Positions 1 through 12,141 of a DNA stretch of 64,000 bases are shown piece by piece. Below the pieces are notes generated by a model, which was not told the origin of the DNA, ran no database searches, and saw only the letters and a list, made by a program, of their open reading frames with translations. Position numbers and translations under genes: made by a program. This stretch comes from Sipunculus nudus (lineage: Eukaryota > Annelida > Sipuncula > Golfingiida > Sipunculidae): positions 48,528,456 to 48,592,455 of the forward strand of contig CM049318.1 of assembly GCA_026874595.1 (NCBI GenBank), read 5' to 3'. The first letter of the stretch is position 1; each line of letters starts with the position of its first letter.

Positions 1-41
1 GAGCAGGATGCACACGGTAATATTCATGATAATATATACTA

Positions 42-126
<85 letters not shown>
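42..126. repeat. (TA)n followed by (GA)n microsatellite
   Basis: An uninterrupted TA dinucleotide run (about 42-94) passes directly into a GA run (about 96-126). It is a compound microsatellite with no coding content. Confidence 0.97.
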
Positions 127-131
<5 letters not shown>

Positions 132-3100
132 CAGGGTAATATATTTTATAAGACTGCATAAACTTTTGTATCAAAAATGTAGCCACTAGTTTGTATCAGA
201 CTGAGTTTCCATGGTTTATTTCGGTTTATTTCTTAGATAGTGTACGGCGAGGCTTGCCATCTTTCGCCCTAACATGGCATTTTCAAACCCTTACCAATAA
301 GAAACATTACATAAATTCAGATTATTTGAAAGTTATTACATTAATTGTGATAATAATACATGCAGTATTTATTTACTTTTATATTTTAAGTAACACTCTG
401 AAAATATCAGGTCTGCATGTCAAAAATAAAGAAGCTTATCTTTTATTTACCCCCAGATGTGTTTTTTTTCATGCAATTAATTAGAGTGGATCATAGAACT
501 ATATTACACAATTAAACCAGAGTAAAATAACATATATTCGATGATATCTTTACAAATATTAGAATATTAAAGAACATTTCCTTGGACCCGCAAATATGAT
601 AATAAATTATAATAATTCCTTCAAATGATGACTTTGATAATTAATTATTTCTATAGGCACAAAAATTGTGATACTCGGTTATACCAGGAGGACCAATCAT
701 GCCCATAGGATAGTCTTTCAATACCTATGATATAAGATTTTACGTTTCCATTCTGCATAAATAAAAATACCACCAACAGTGTCCCTGGTATCATGTATGA
801 CTTTTTGGCGAATAGCTCCGAAACGTTTACCATATAACAATTACTATTTTATACTTAAATCTTTCGTGCCAGAAAAAGTAAAAAAAAAAAACATAGAAAA
901 TACAAGCTATTTATCTGCTAAGAATTCTGTTATTTTGAAGGTGGCCCATTTTGTTTGATAGCCATCAATAAACAACCAAAAGCAGTAACAGTAACAGCTT
1001 CTCTTGTTTTATTTACCTCACACTTTTGAGTGTTAAATCACCGCAACAACCGTTTCAAAGGTCAACGTAGCCCACCGCATCCTGCTTCGGGGTTTCATAG
1101 CCGCCATCATGGATTTTGCGCCAAAACAAACACCTCACTGAAGACGTTGTAGCAACCGCTTCATTCATGGTCTTCTATTGGCCACTGTTTATTATTTTAT
1201 GAAATAAAACTGCTATCATACCTAGGTCAAGCTTAACATTCATCCAATCTATGAATTATTTAATATTTATAGACGTGCTCCGTATGTGGGCCGAGCCGTG
1301 GATGATCGAAGAAATCTCCATATTCCCTGTTCTTGTCGCCGTGAAGCCGTATCAAGGCCGTCACGGCTCTCTCGTACAGCATGACTGCATGATTGCGATC
1401 GAAAAAAATGTGTTTCTAACGGATGATAACTGATTAATCAATCCAAGACCATCCGTCGCTGTCCGTACCTTCATCCTTGACATCCGGAACCATGAGATAT
1501 GTCCGTGGATGTAGCGGCAGTCGAACACCCAAACGCCGATATTTAAGTTCTGAAGACGCTGCGGTGGCAGATCAACCCATAGGGTTGTGTTTAGTTTTCA
1601 GCTAAGCAGATATAAGCGCATTTTCTGACCGTACTCTATCATGTACATACGTAGCCGTCTACAGCGACGATGTAGGATTTTCCCAACGTATAAAATATAA
1701 CAACACAGCAATTTTAGTTTAAAATCACCAAATGGCCGAAAGGTCTGTCCGAATTTGCAATGCATGTTATAACTAGACCAAACATATACTGAGGTCTATA
1801 AATAAACCTGAGTTTAATTTGTCTTTATTTGGAGTTTAAAGGTCAAAGGACTTTAAAAAGTGTCAGCCCCGACTTGGGCTGCTTGGCCCAGGTCTCGATC
1901 ATTCAAGTACCGGGTCACCTACCAATAAGGAATGATTTATACTGGCACAAGGTCAAAGCTCAAGGACATAAGACAACCCTCCTGATTTACACACTGGCTA
2001 GGTTTACAATATAATACAAGCATCCGTACGCTCCGATTTTGGGTAAACGTGTTTATTTTGTATCTGACATATTAACCCTGAATGCTTGAGTCATAATAAA
2101 ATATTTCACCTTAAAATCGTTTACATACCATGCAATGAAAAATTTTGTTTATTATTGGTAATAAAAAATATGTATTTAAAATGCGTGAAATAATTAAATA
2201 TCGGTGGTACCACCAGTATTGTTGAGCTTATCAAATTCTCCATGATCAACAAGCATATCATGTTTTAGGAAAATATATCGACCAACAGCTGAGAAAATGA
2301 AAAGCTTGCTGTATTTATGCTGACTATTTACAAAAGCAAACCCACAGTTACTGATGATTTAAACCCGCTTCACATTCAGCCTGGTTCCCACTACGATCTC
2401 CCCCCAAAAATTGTTGGACGGAGTAAGAAGTACAGAGTAGTAGTAACGCAGTTGAAACCATTGAGGACGTGGTAAGGTCCCCTTGGACGTAGAGGTTAGG
2501 TCGAATTTGGATATGTGATCAAATATGTAGCAATAAAGTGGACGAATAAGGACGCATTGAGAACTAAAAATGACGCAGTGACGATGGTATTGGCATAGTT
2601 ACAACGATACGAAACCCTACTGTGTCTTATACGACGTAGTAGTGAACCGGACGGGAGAGATTGCGTGCATGGCATTCTCAATGCGTTGTTGCTGGGCTGT
2701 CACTGCGTTCTTACTACATCAAGGAAATTGTCACTACGACCTTTTCACGTTTGTGCTATGACCACGGTAGGCCTACGTTGAGCCATGATAACATGACATT
2801 CAGGCCTGTTATTTAAAATTAACTGGTAGGGCCTTCGAGTCATGATACAGTCATAATAGAAAAATCCTTCCATGGATCTTATTAATATAGTCGCTGTGTG
2901 GTATTTGACATCAGAGACTTATTTTGGTCGTGTTTTTATTTGCTTTATAATGAAGAAAACATGTTGTTTCACAAATTTGTGGTGGTTACCCTGGTGGCGA
3001 AAAATCAAGTTTGAAGAAGAAATATATATATATTTACAGTTGTTATCGATAATAGATCTCCCAGAGTGCTAGTCTCCGCACGTTTGTCGCTTATTGTCGT

Positions 3101-4551
3101 TCGCAGTCGTCATTAACAGTCACCAGCATATTCAAATGATGGCTTTTTGACATCCAGTGTGTCATTGAAAGCGTCGAATAGAATGGCATGGTGAAGGTGG
3201 GGTAATCTTTTTTCTTTTTCAACTAAAACAAATATATTATTCGTTTTCTTTTTATTCGCATGATGTACATGAAAATCTCTATTTCGTTACTTTGGAAGTG
3301 TAACGATTTACTGCATTACTTGTTTCATTCAGTTGCAGTCTAAATATTTTGTATTCATTTTAAGCAATTAATACTACGCTACTATTAAATAACATTTTAT
3401 TTTCATAATAATAATTGAATATTGACTGTAACAGACAATAATGAGGATTTAGAATAAAATAAGTATTTTTTTTATTATTTGAAATTGCTACAACTACATT
3501 TCTTCTACATGAACTGCTACATATACTGATGATGAACGATAGTGCTTTGTTTGACTGAATAAACAAAAAATGTATAATTGAAAGGACTGTATCAGTATGA
3601 AACTTATCAATGCTTATATTCTGATTTCAATTATTATTTTATATCTGTAATGTATTCCATGTTCACTTGAAGTAACTACAGGTTATTGACCATGCCTGAA
3701 AACAAGTGCGCAACAGTCTTGGGTCTAAATTTAAAAAGGTGCTGAATTGTATGACTGAATTAAATTATATTTATAATTATGTGAAAGGCTCGAATGTTAA
3801 TTATGGTTGTAAGCGAGCCTTAATGTTCGTAATGCATATATATTTCAAGTTGAAATCAATCCACAAAAAGTATATTAATTAAAGATATGAATTTGGACTC
3901 ACCGTGAATTGCTCCTTCTTGTTTGAGAGGCAAGGGCAGTTCTGTACCACATTAAGTTCTCAGTTATATATACGAATAGTTTACAATCGAAAAGGACCCA
4001 ACAAGCCGCACCTGCAAGATTTCTCAATACCCAAGGAACATCAGTTCCAAGCGCTCTTGCAATTTCACATTTCCTTCTGACAATGGAAACAAAGGAAGAG
4101 AAACAAATAATCAAACCAATCGTTCTCCGGGAACTCCCTCTCGGGAGCAATCCTTCTGCATTGTCAGTGTCATACATCAATATGAGTACCAAACTAGGCC
4201 GTTCCTAAGGAAGTTAACAGACTTTGCTCCGCTTTTGCGAGTTTTCTAGGTTCAGCGCGAGCCCCTTGTTCTGTACATTTGTAGTAACATGTGACTAATG
4301 AAAATTCCCGAGACAGATTATATCTATGCATATAAATTTTGCTCAATGTATGTTCCTAAACAATGTGTTATCATGTATGTGGGTGTGTATTTTTCGAATA
4401 TTTCAACTTGTTCCTTTGGTAGAACCTTTAAACATTACCTATTATATGTAAACATTCATTGTCACGTGGACACTGCATGATAGTTCACAATCCTAAGTTG
4501 TCTATGTAAATATGTTTTTTTCGATGATTCTGTGTAAATTGTATGGAGCAT
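127..4551. other. No recognisable gene; AT-rich unique-looking DNA
   Basis: Only short open frames of under 100 codons occur here and none shows a recognisable domain. A patch around 1070-1570 and another around 2380-2770 are visibly richer in GC than their surroundings and could hold exons or old mobile-element coding debris. No family could be assigned from the translations. A 97-codon minus-strand frame at 3899-4192 is the longest and is not recognised. Confidence 0.5.
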
Positions 4552-4668
4552 TCAGAGGCCGATCCCGGGGGGGGGATCCTTTTACGTACCTGGGGACCTT
4601 TGTAGGTTTTGTCATTAGTCCTCCGGGGTTGCGGCCCTCCTTTGCCTAAATCCTGAATCCGCCCGCTG
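4552..4668. mobile_element. Short MITE-like element (GGCGGATCC family), copy 1
   Basis: The left edge reads CAGAGGCCGATCCC and the right edge, on the opposite strand, reads GGCGGATTCAGGATTT. These inverted ends recur in at least three other places in the window (4776, 14300 and 45948). The interior has a G-rich tract. It is a non-autonomous DNA-transposon remnant by structure; no transposase is present. Confidence 0.5.
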
Positions 4669-4775
4669 GCATTAAATACCGAGGAAGACGAGAAGGATTG
4701 ATTTAAAAGATTTTGAAAGATCACTTACATTTAGGACTTAGGAGTTTATTTAACAAAGTCGTGTGCCATTAGTTT

Positions 4776-4972
4776 TAAGGGGAGGATCCAGGATTTTGGA
4801 AAGGGGACGGTCTGACCAAGAAAGATTAAGAAGAAAACTTTAAAATGAATCCTCTGATCCAGTGGGGGGGGGGGGGGGGGGGAGGAAAATTTGGTTTGTG
4901 AACCCTCCAAGTAGATTGTTTGGGGGTCAAAAGAGGGGTGACCACCCACTCCCCTCTGGATCCGCAACTGCT
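4776..4972. mobile_element. Short MITE-like element (GGCGGATCC family), copy 2
   Basis: It begins near GGAGGATCCAGGATTTTGG and ends near CTGGATCCGCAACTG, inverted with respect to each other. The interior holds a run of 19 consecutive G (4864-4882). The left terminus seems degraded, so its exact boundary is uncertain. Confidence 0.5.
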
Positions 4973-5424
4973 TGTGGAAACAAATTTTGTACCAAACCGC
5001 CCATTCATCATTAGGTGTTAGTGTTTATTTATTATACACTTGAATAATCCATGGATAGCAGTACAAATGCAACCAGCCTACTGAAAGTTGAACTGTTTTG
5101 AACAGAAACCCAATAATAATTTTCAAACCAAGACCATCGACACCAAATGATCCCTCATTGATTATGAAGCCATGTGTAGAGTTGAATAGAGTGTCAGTTA
5201 ATTGTCAAAAGCCTTATTCCGGGCAGTACCTTGTCATGTTCACTAACAGAAACATAACTTAAACTCTAAAATATTTGAGTTAAAATCAACCAAAAAGATC
5301 TGAAATCAACCGGTTCGTTTGTTGATATGTGCAGCCACCCGAAATCGTCAGATACAACCAACCAATTGATAAAATCCAACCAAGAAGATTATTGGCCCCG
5401 ACAGGAGGGTATACGTCCAACCGG

Positions 5425-5745
5425 TCGTGTGTCTGTGTGTGTGTTTGTGTGTCTGATTGTTTACAATATAATTCACGCAATAATGAAAGGAATTTCATGA
5501 AATTATATGGGCATTTCGGGAATAGGCCAATGAAGAATCGATTCGATTTTGGTGTGGATTCGGAATATGATCCAGATTAAGGGACGTCATCAAGGAATAT
5601 TCACAGCTGTAATGTTAATTTTGCAGGAATGAGCCTGGGAATTTGGGCCGAATAAGTGAATGAAAACATAGGTCGGGGATCATCCCACAATGGGAAACCC
5701 CAACATATGGCGGAGGCGTGCATTCCTTAGAATACAGATTTCTAG
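5425..5745 (-). mobile_element. Dispersed TIR repeat 'R', copy 1 (inverted)
   Basis: Reverse-orientation copy of a roughly 320-bp repeat whose other copies start near 6000, 7425 and 57895. Shared landmarks are GCATTCTAAGGAATG at one end, a GGCGGAGGC-type motif towards both ends, and an internal segment around ATTTTGGTGTGGATTC. Short open frames across it arise because the repeat happens to be open, not because it is a gene. It forms an inverted pair with copy 2, about 250 bp away. Confidence 0.65.
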
Positions 5746-5999
5746 TTGTTTATGAGTAAGATATAAATTACCAGACCGGTAATGCCGCGTTGTTCAGTAT
5801 CAAAGTTATAACCATGCATGTGAGACTGCATATTGAGATGGTTATCTCAACATAATTGATACTTTTTAACATATTTATTCATAGAACGCTGTACATTTTC
5901 CATATGATCTTGATATTTCGCTCTGTCAGATCAGGCTTACCTATGAGGATGGTAGAACATTATAGCTTGTACTACGGCTGAGAGATCGAACTAGAAATA

Positions 6000-6345
6000 T
6001 GCATTCTAAGGAATGAAGACATCCGCCATGTGGGCGGTCCTAAATTTGGGGGATTCTGCAACTCCGTACTCCCAGGTTCACTGGTACATATATTCCAAAA
6101 AAATGTTCGCATTCACTTATTCAGTAAATATTTCGATGTTCAATCTTGTATATGTGACTACCCATTTGTGAATATACCTTGAAGTCCTTCTTGGATCCGG
6201 ATCATGGGGCGGATTCACACCAAAATCTTATCGATTCTTCGTTTACGAATATTTTATTGAATTCCATTCATGGCTGCGTGAGTAATGTTGTGAACAAAGG
6301 TACATACACACAGAGGAAAGGGAATGAACGCTTACCCTCATGACA
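6000..6345 (+). mobile_element. Dispersed TIR repeat 'R', copy 2
   Basis: It starts with GCATTCTAAGGAATG and runs through the same block order as the copies at 5425, 7425 and 57895, ending near CCTCATGACAAAGGCAAA. It lies opposite in orientation to copy 1. Identity is moderate, with many substitutions and small indels, so this is an old copy. Confidence 0.65.
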
Positions 6346-7056
6346 AAGGCAAAAAAAAAATGCTTTTATCGGATCGGTTTAAATTGGCTGATTGATTTGA
6401 TATACAGGTAAGTGTAAAATGTGTACCAGCAATATCCTTGGCGTCCGATTAACAAATTGACGTCATCTCATAGAAACTGTCAAAGAACAGAAGAACCAAG
6501 TCTCCGAGTGTTCCCCTGTGCGTCCTTGATTTATCTCAATGTCCTGTACTTAATCAGTTTCTTAATGGGCGTATGTAGGAGTGTATCGGGCAACCCATGT
6601 ATGATGGTTTTTATTAATCCCTTCCAGTCTCAAAGTTTATCATAGGTTAATGATAATAAAAGGTCACGGCTGATTAAGACCTAAAAGCAAAGACGGACTA
6701 AAAAGACACCCGGCTTTTGACTTAAGTTTCGTATGATCTCGCATATGTTCATCCATATAGCTAGAATATAGGGGACGGCATTGGTGAAACTCCCTAACCA
6801 AATCAACCCAAACCAAAATGTAAATTGAGATTGTAACTCAAAAGCATACCCCCCCAAAGCCTCCATGGTCACGTGACGTCTGTGCCATTCGATTTAACAC
6901 GCCGGATGAAGCTACAGTCATTAACAAACGATTCACATCAATTTACTTCAAAAACTGAAAACAACGCACACACACTTTTCAACTGTAACACCGTTAACAC
7001 AAATGCCTCTAGCGATTTTAACTGACTACAAACGGTCAGTAAGAATTTTATATTGA

Positions 7057-7345
7057 CCCCACTGACTTCCGTGGTCCAGGGGTAGAGCACAGTACTCAAA
7101 ACCTGGAGGTCGTGAGTTCAGATATCAGCCGAAGCGGTGAGATTTTCACCCAGGCTGAACGATCAGCAGGCCTACTCTGAAGGCTATGCCTCACAACCGT
7201 GTATCACTCACAGACGAGTGTTTTTTTTAGGGGGGGGGGGGGGGGGGTCCTCGGTGTTATGACCCAACAATGTGTGTGATTCCTGGACCTCTAGGAGCGA
7301 TAGACACCTTTAGCCTTGGTGACACCAGGATACCAATAATAATAT
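7057..7345 (+). mobile_element. tRNA-derived SINE, family A, copy 1
   Basis: The head resembles a tRNA with an A-box-like segment (GTGGTCCAGGGGTAGAGC) and a weak B box (GAGTTCAGATATC). It is followed by the family body (GTGTATCACTCAC, then GTGTTATGACCCAACAATG) and GGTGACACCAGGATACCAAT near the 3' end. An 18-G run (7230-7247) replaces a shorter tract found in the other copies. It is diverged and presumably inactive. Confidence 0.8.
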
Positions 7346-7424
7346 GATTTAATTATTTATTTACAATATTTTCAGGATGTATGTTATACATAAAAATAAA
7401 AATAAAGAAATTACAAGCTAAAAA

Positions 7425-7730
7425 TCCGCATTCTAAGGAATGCAGGCCTCCGCGATGCTCCCGAATCCATGTTTGCATTTAATTATTCGGTTCATATTCA
7501 CAGTTTATTAGAGCATAAGTGAATGTAGATTTCCTTGATGACGTTCCTGGATCTGTTTCATGTGCCGGATCAACACCAAAATCTAGTCGATTCTTCATTG
7601 ACCCATTCCCGAAATAAGCTGAAAGTTTAATGAGATTCTGTTCATGATTGCCTGAGTTATGTTGTGAATAACACACACACACACACACACACACAAAACA
7701 CTCATTCCTTTCTGGTGGAGGCAACAAAAT
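7425..7730 (+). mobile_element. Dispersed TIR repeat 'R', copy 3
   Basis: It begins with GCATTCTAAGGAATGCAGG and ends near CTGGTGGAGGCAACA, so its ends are inverted versions of CCTCCGC and GGAGGC. A (CA)n tract at about 7669-7694 has expanded inside it. The 123-codon minus-strand frame across this segment is a by-product of the repeat. Confidence 0.65.
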
Positions 7731-8224
7731 CAACCAGATTGTGATAGATATGGCCGTAATGTAGGAGTTAACAGTATTGCCGTTTTGTTCGTTTTGAAAA
7801 TTATTATGCTCGCCATGTAATCGACAGCATTTTATAAAAGGACTGGTCATATATGAAATACCTTTGGAAAATGCTTAACCTGAACGCATAATTTTTCATA
7901 TCTGAAACTTGTGTAGGATTATCAAATGTAAGTAAAATTTCTTTTACACTTGTAGAATTTGGCATTGATACATTTTACATTTTTTATTCTTTTTACACTT
8001 TTTTCGCAAGCTTTTATAATTGTTTCCCTTAGAACCTATGGTTCTCCTAAGGGCGTGCTTCCATATGCCCGTATATGTGTATATATGAGTGGACTGGCAG
8101 AGAGTGGATCAAGTAGGCTTTCCACTAACAGATGGTGAAGTGACGGCATTTTACCCCGCACATACGCATATACGCTGACGGACATATGAGAACACTCATA
8201 TATGAGCGATTTTTCACGCATATA

Positions 8225-8226
<2 letters not shown>

Positions 8227-8260
<34 letters not shown>
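8227..8260. repeat. (TA)n microsatellite
   Basis: Uninterrupted TA run of about 34 bp. The neighbouring sequence on both sides is also rich in ATATG/CATAT words. Confidence 0.97.
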
Positions 8261-8268
<8 letters not shown>

Positions 8269-8559
8269 TGGAAACACAACTTTATATACATCAATATAAT
8301 GGTTCCAAATGGTTGACGGCTTTCAAATATAACTAGTTACGCAAACATGAATCATATGTGCATAATAATTTACTGCAAGATAAAAATCAAACGAACATAT
8401 ACCTGTATCTATGATCATCGAACACCAAAGAGCCTCTGCAACTCTCAAATTTTATCTTTATCTTAACCATGGCTTGCATCAGGCATGCGTTCGGGTCGAG
8501 GTCTTGGCTGGAATGTGTACTCTCACTTTGTCCCATCATGCACCAGTCGATCACTAAAA

Positions 8560-8690
8560 TAAACTTTATTTATCTCACATGGTTTGTACAACTAGTTATA
8601 ATAATAAACTTATATGAGGCACTCTCCATTACCCGGATGGTGACGTTTGTTAGTCTGTAGGGGTTGGAATAAAGCGGAGATTTATTATCA
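8560..8690 (-). mobile_element. tRNA-derived SINE, family B, truncated copy
   Basis: It shares with 22195, 40965 and 59218 the order: ATAAAyTTATTTA, TGTACAACTAGTTAT, a short unique spacer, CACTCTCCATTACCCGG, GTGACGTTTGTTAGTCTG. All four copies have the tail side at the lower coordinate. This copy breaks off before the tRNA-like head. Confidence 0.6.
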
Positions 8691-8959
8691 ATGATATACG
8701 GGGAAACCTCAGAATTTAAAGGGTTGGGATTTTGAGGATGGCTCCTAGTGTATGGTGGGTATTGATGGGAAGCAAATTTTTTTTGTAGTGGGGAGGAGGG
8801 AGGTAAATAAATGAGTCAGATAAGCGGTTTAATCGTTTTGCTAAGGTTTATGAGAATCAATCTTGGAACAATATTGTGCAATAATTAACTAAAAGAAAGA
8901 AATAAAGGCTTGTTGTAGATATAGTTAATTGTAATATAAACTACACGTATTATATATTG

Positions 8960-8963
<4 letters not shown>

Positions 8964-9014
<51 letters not shown>
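8964..9014. repeat. (AT)n microsatellite
   Basis: Uninterrupted AT run of about 50 bp. Confidence 0.97.
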
Positions 9015-9017
<3 letters not shown>

Positions 9018-9177
9018 AATACATTTTATTATAAACTTTTAATGTATTTTGGAGGCAGTTATAGCCTCCATTTTAATGCTATATTAACCTGAACTCTGTA
9101 TATTTGCATACTTACATTTCGTTTTTTGGGAAACATGATAGGGAGGTTGCACACACTAAATGCCTCTCATTTATATC

Positions 9178-9422
9178 CTGGTGTTAACCAGGCCCGGTGA
9201 TTACCGCACCTGTTGGTCCGGGGTTTGTAATCGTACCTATTGCTAGATAATAACACCGAGGACTCCCCAAAGGCGCACTCGTTTGTAGATGATGTACGGC
9301 AGTGTAGAACGACCTTCTTATTAAGGCGCCTGCAGAGCAGTCACCCTGGGCTGGGACCGAATGTGAAAATCTAGCCATATCCCGGCTGAGATTTGAACTC
9401 ACGATCTCCCGGCTTTGTGTCT
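9178..9422 (-). mobile_element. tRNA-derived SINE, family A, copy 2 (reverse, 5'-truncated)
   Basis: Read on the minus strand it begins within the tRNA-like head (AGATCGTGAGTTCAAATCTC is the B-box region) and continues through the body found at 11710 and 42974, including a CAGGTGCGGTAATCACCGGG-like segment near the end. The first part of the head (A box) is missing, as expected for 5' truncation. Confidence 0.75.
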
Positions 9423-9849
9423 TGTTATTGATTTTAAAGACGTCATTTATACAGAAGTCTCAATTCTACAATACGTTTTGCAGCTGTTTTGCAAAACTTG
9501 ATGTGAAATTCCATTAGTTATCATATAGCTGAATTCTAAGTAAATATATAATGTATAATACGCAAAATATAATAATCTACATAAAACAAATTTAAAGCTT
9601 CGACTTTTAAAGATCACAACAGTGTCTCTGTTCATTTTTTGTTATTGCCAAAAACAAATACCTGTCAGAGTGCCTCATATTTTATGTCCGAAGAGCAATG
9701 TTTACAAAAATTCCTCTATACAAATTTTATCATTGTGTCGGCGTTACATCATATTAGTGCACTTCCGCCTCATAGTATTATATGCGTGTATATTATCTAC
9801 AATTTCTCAACTCTCTACCCACAAAACACTGGGATTTTCCTCAAAAATA

Positions 9850-10600
9850 TATGACTGGTGGCGCCAGTTTTGCGTGCCAAGATTAGTGACGCCACCTAAA
9901 ATGGTTTCACATGGCAACACGAGGGGTCTGTTTTCGGCGAAAATCACACATATCTCAGAAGTGATTTAATGTTTCATTTAGATGTCCATCGATCTTAGCT
10001 AGCTTTCTCGCACACCACAATGATGCCACCTACAATCTCATTTTGATAGTATACATTCACGCACTTATTTCAGGAGTGGTTTGTCAGATGAGCCTGATTT
10101 GATTTAAGTCAGTTTATATAGACAGGTTTCTCGTACACAAGGCCAGGTGGCATCACCTACAATCATCGTATAATCCATGCACTAATCTCAAGAAGTTGTT
10201 CGACCTGTCAGCCTCAAATGTTGCATGTCCATTGATCTGGGAAAGCTTTATCGCTTACGCTTGACTGTTGGCGCAACCTACATTCGTGTTAGCTTGTTGT
10301 CCACCTGTGCCCTCTTTTTGGTAAAAAATCACAACAGTCTCAGGAGCGGTTGGATGTATCAGCCCAAACTTTTGCATGCCAAAGATCTTACACTGCCTTT
10401 CTTGTCCTAAGATTGCTTGCGCCACCTATAAAAAATCTTTTGATTTTCTGTGGTGCCTGCCCATGCCTTATGAGATATTTAGAAGGTTCTCACCTCAGGA
10501 GAAATTGTGTTCCTCAGTCTGTGATCTGTGATTCGGCGGATACACGGAATCACTTGTGGATTGCACATATTCTATTTTATCACTAGTTGATCTGTTACAT
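9850..10600 (+). repeat. Diverged tandem repeat, ~130-bp unit (array A, proximal part)
   Basis: About five degenerate units are marked by the recurring phrase GCGCCACCTACAAT or variants (near 9886, 10021, 10145, 10268 and 10417). The same phrase recurs in inverted orientation near 20345 and 20797, so this block belongs to the same composite repeat as the region at 19745-21130. Open frames here are fortuitous. Confidence 0.65.
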
Positions 10601-11141
10601 TTTTAGCTCAGCTAACTGTACGTCATCTGAGCTATATTTATGGAGCTCCTAGGTAAATGTCCTTGGAAACATATTAGGTCACTGGGACCAATATTCTGCG
10701 ACCTATAGGAAAAAGATGTCTTATGAGGACCCTGAATATCACATGGGCACAAACTGTATCTGTTAAGCCTAAAAATTGATAACGCAACATCCCAACAGGT
10801 TCTCGACAAATTCTGGAAACCTGACATAAGTTATGATGATCTATATTTTTCTACCTACGGGTCAAAAACATGATTTTGAGCACCCGGTTAGTCACAGAGA
10901 GCACAAATTATATCCATTAAGCCTTTAAACTTTTAACAGAAGTTTCTGGGAGATTCTAGGCAAATGTCCTTGGAAACCTGAAATAGGGTCATGGTGACCT
11001 ATATTATGCGACACATTTGAAAAAGATGTCGTATGAGCACCCTGATGTCAGATGGTTTCAAAGTGTATCTGTCAAACCAACGGGTCTTCTTATGCAATAT
11101 CCAGGGATATTTTAGGCTAATCTCCTTAGAAATCTGAAATA

Positions 11142-11156
11142 AGGTCATAGTGACCT
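11142..11156. promoter_or_regulatory. Perfect IR3 nuclear-receptor palindrome (AGGTCA tag TGACCT)
   Basis: Two perfect inverted AGGTCA half-sites separated by three bases. This is the consensus estrogen-response-element layout bound by steroid/estrogen-type nuclear receptors. Whether it is occupied in vivo cannot be told from sequence. Three further AGGTCA palindromes in this array are listed below. Confidence 0.6.
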
Positions 11157-11289
11157 ATATTTTGCGACCTACGGGGTGAAAACATGAGCACCAAGACAGA
11201 CTGGGCATAAATTGTATCTATAAGGCCTAGAACCTTCTAACATAACATTCAGAGAGGTCCCAGGCACTTGTCCTTGAAAAGATGAAATA

Positions 11290-11304
11290 AGGTCACTGTG
11301 ACCT
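11290..11304. promoter_or_regulatory. Perfect IR3 palindrome (AGGTCA ctg TGACCT)
   Basis: Second perfect copy in the array, about 148 bp after the one at 11142. The spacer differs (CTG) while the half-sites are intact. Confidence 0.6.
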
Positions 11305-11379
11305 GTATTCTGTGACCTAGGGTCTTCAAATACAATATCCAAGGAGGTTCTAGGAAAATCTCCCTTGAAACCTGAAATA

Positions 11380-11394
11380 AGGTCATGGTGACCT
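11380..11394. promoter_or_regulatory. Perfect IR3 palindrome (AGGTCA tgg TGACCT)
   Basis: Third perfect copy, in the unit that follows the shortened one. A one-base-off relative (GGGTCA tgg TGACCT) lies at 10986-11000. Confidence 0.6.
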
Positions 11395-11696
11395 ATATTT
11401 TTGCGACCTACGGGCCAAAAAACATGATCTTGAGCACCCAGACAGACTGGGCACAAATAATATCCATCAGACCTGGAATCTTCAAAGCAACATCAAGGGA
11501 GGTTATAGGCAAACCTCTTTGGAAACCTGCAATTAGTTCATGGTGATCTAATAGGCTTTATTCTGTGAGCCATGAGCCAAAGATATGAATTTTGAGCACC
11601 CAGTCAGACAGGGTACAAATTGTATCTATTTTCCTTTGAACCCTCTAATTTAAACCCAGGGGGATCCTTGGCAAGTCTCCTTTGAATCCTGAAATT

Positions 11697-11709
11697 AGGT
11701 CTCTTAATT
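11697..11709 (+). repeat. SINE target-site duplication, left copy
   Basis: AGGTCTCTTAATT, repeated exactly at 12142-12154. A 13-bp direct flanking repeat is the signature of target-primed reverse transcription. Confidence 0.85.
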
Positions 11710-12141
11710 ATAACCGGCTTCTGTGGCTCAGGGGTAGAGCGCAGGACTCAAAGCCGCGAGATCTGGCTTCGAATCTCAGCCGAGGCGGAAAGGTTTTTCA
11801 CGGTAGGCCCCCATCCAGGTTGAGCGCTCTGCAGGCTTCATGGGAAGACTGTGCCCCACAGCCGTGTATCACTCACATATGAGTGCGTTTTTGGGGGTTC
11901 CTCGGTATTATGACCCAGCAATGGGGATGATTACACACCCAGGACCCGCAGGTGCGGTAGACACCGGGCCTGGGTGACACTAGGATACAAAATAAAAAAG
12001 AATGATAGAAAGCGAGAGCCACCGCCCTGTCAAGTCGTCCCAAACCGAAATGGAAACTCTGTAGGTGTACATACTTAGGTTAAGAATTAGATAGGTCAGC
12101 ATTTAAAAAAAGGCGTTAACCTCCATCAAAAAGATAATAAA
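11710..12141 (+). mobile_element. Full-length tRNA-derived SINE, family A, copy 3
   Basis: Complete 432-bp element bounded by a 13-bp direct repeat. The tRNA-like head has an RNA polymerase III A box (TGGCTCAGGGGTAGAGC) and B box (GGCTTCGAATC, about 11765-11775). The body contains GTGTATCACTCAC, GGTATTATGACCCAGCAATG and a GGTGACACTAGGATACAAAA segment. The tail runs through TTAACCTCCATC into AAGATAATAAA. Mobilisation would depend on a LINE partner. This is the best reference copy of the family in the window; the others are at 7057, 9178 and 42974. Confidence 0.9.

Larger units (their letters stand above)
10600..11696 (+). repeat. Tandem repeat, ~155-bp unit with AGGTCA palindromes (array A, distal part)
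   Basis: Seven or eight diverged units recur at roughly 10651, 10802, 10958, 11113, 11261, 11351, 11506 and 11670, each with a phrase like TAGGCAAATGTCCTTGGAAA. The next segment of each unit centres on AGGTCAnnnTGACCT, perfect in three units and degenerate in the others. The later part of the unit carries GCACAAATTGTATC. One unit (11261-11351) is shortened. There is no credible coding frame. Confidence 0.85.

Noticed and set aside
1251-1433. 60-codon frame in a GC-raised patch
   Set aside because: Neither strand gave a recognisable protein segment, and no paired splice sites were convincing; kept only as an unresolved patch.
7479-7850. 123-codon minus-strand frame (and a similar 83-codon frame at 5329-5580)
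   Set aside because: Both translate the same dispersed repeat R, with a CA microsatellite inside; they are non-coding repeat copies.
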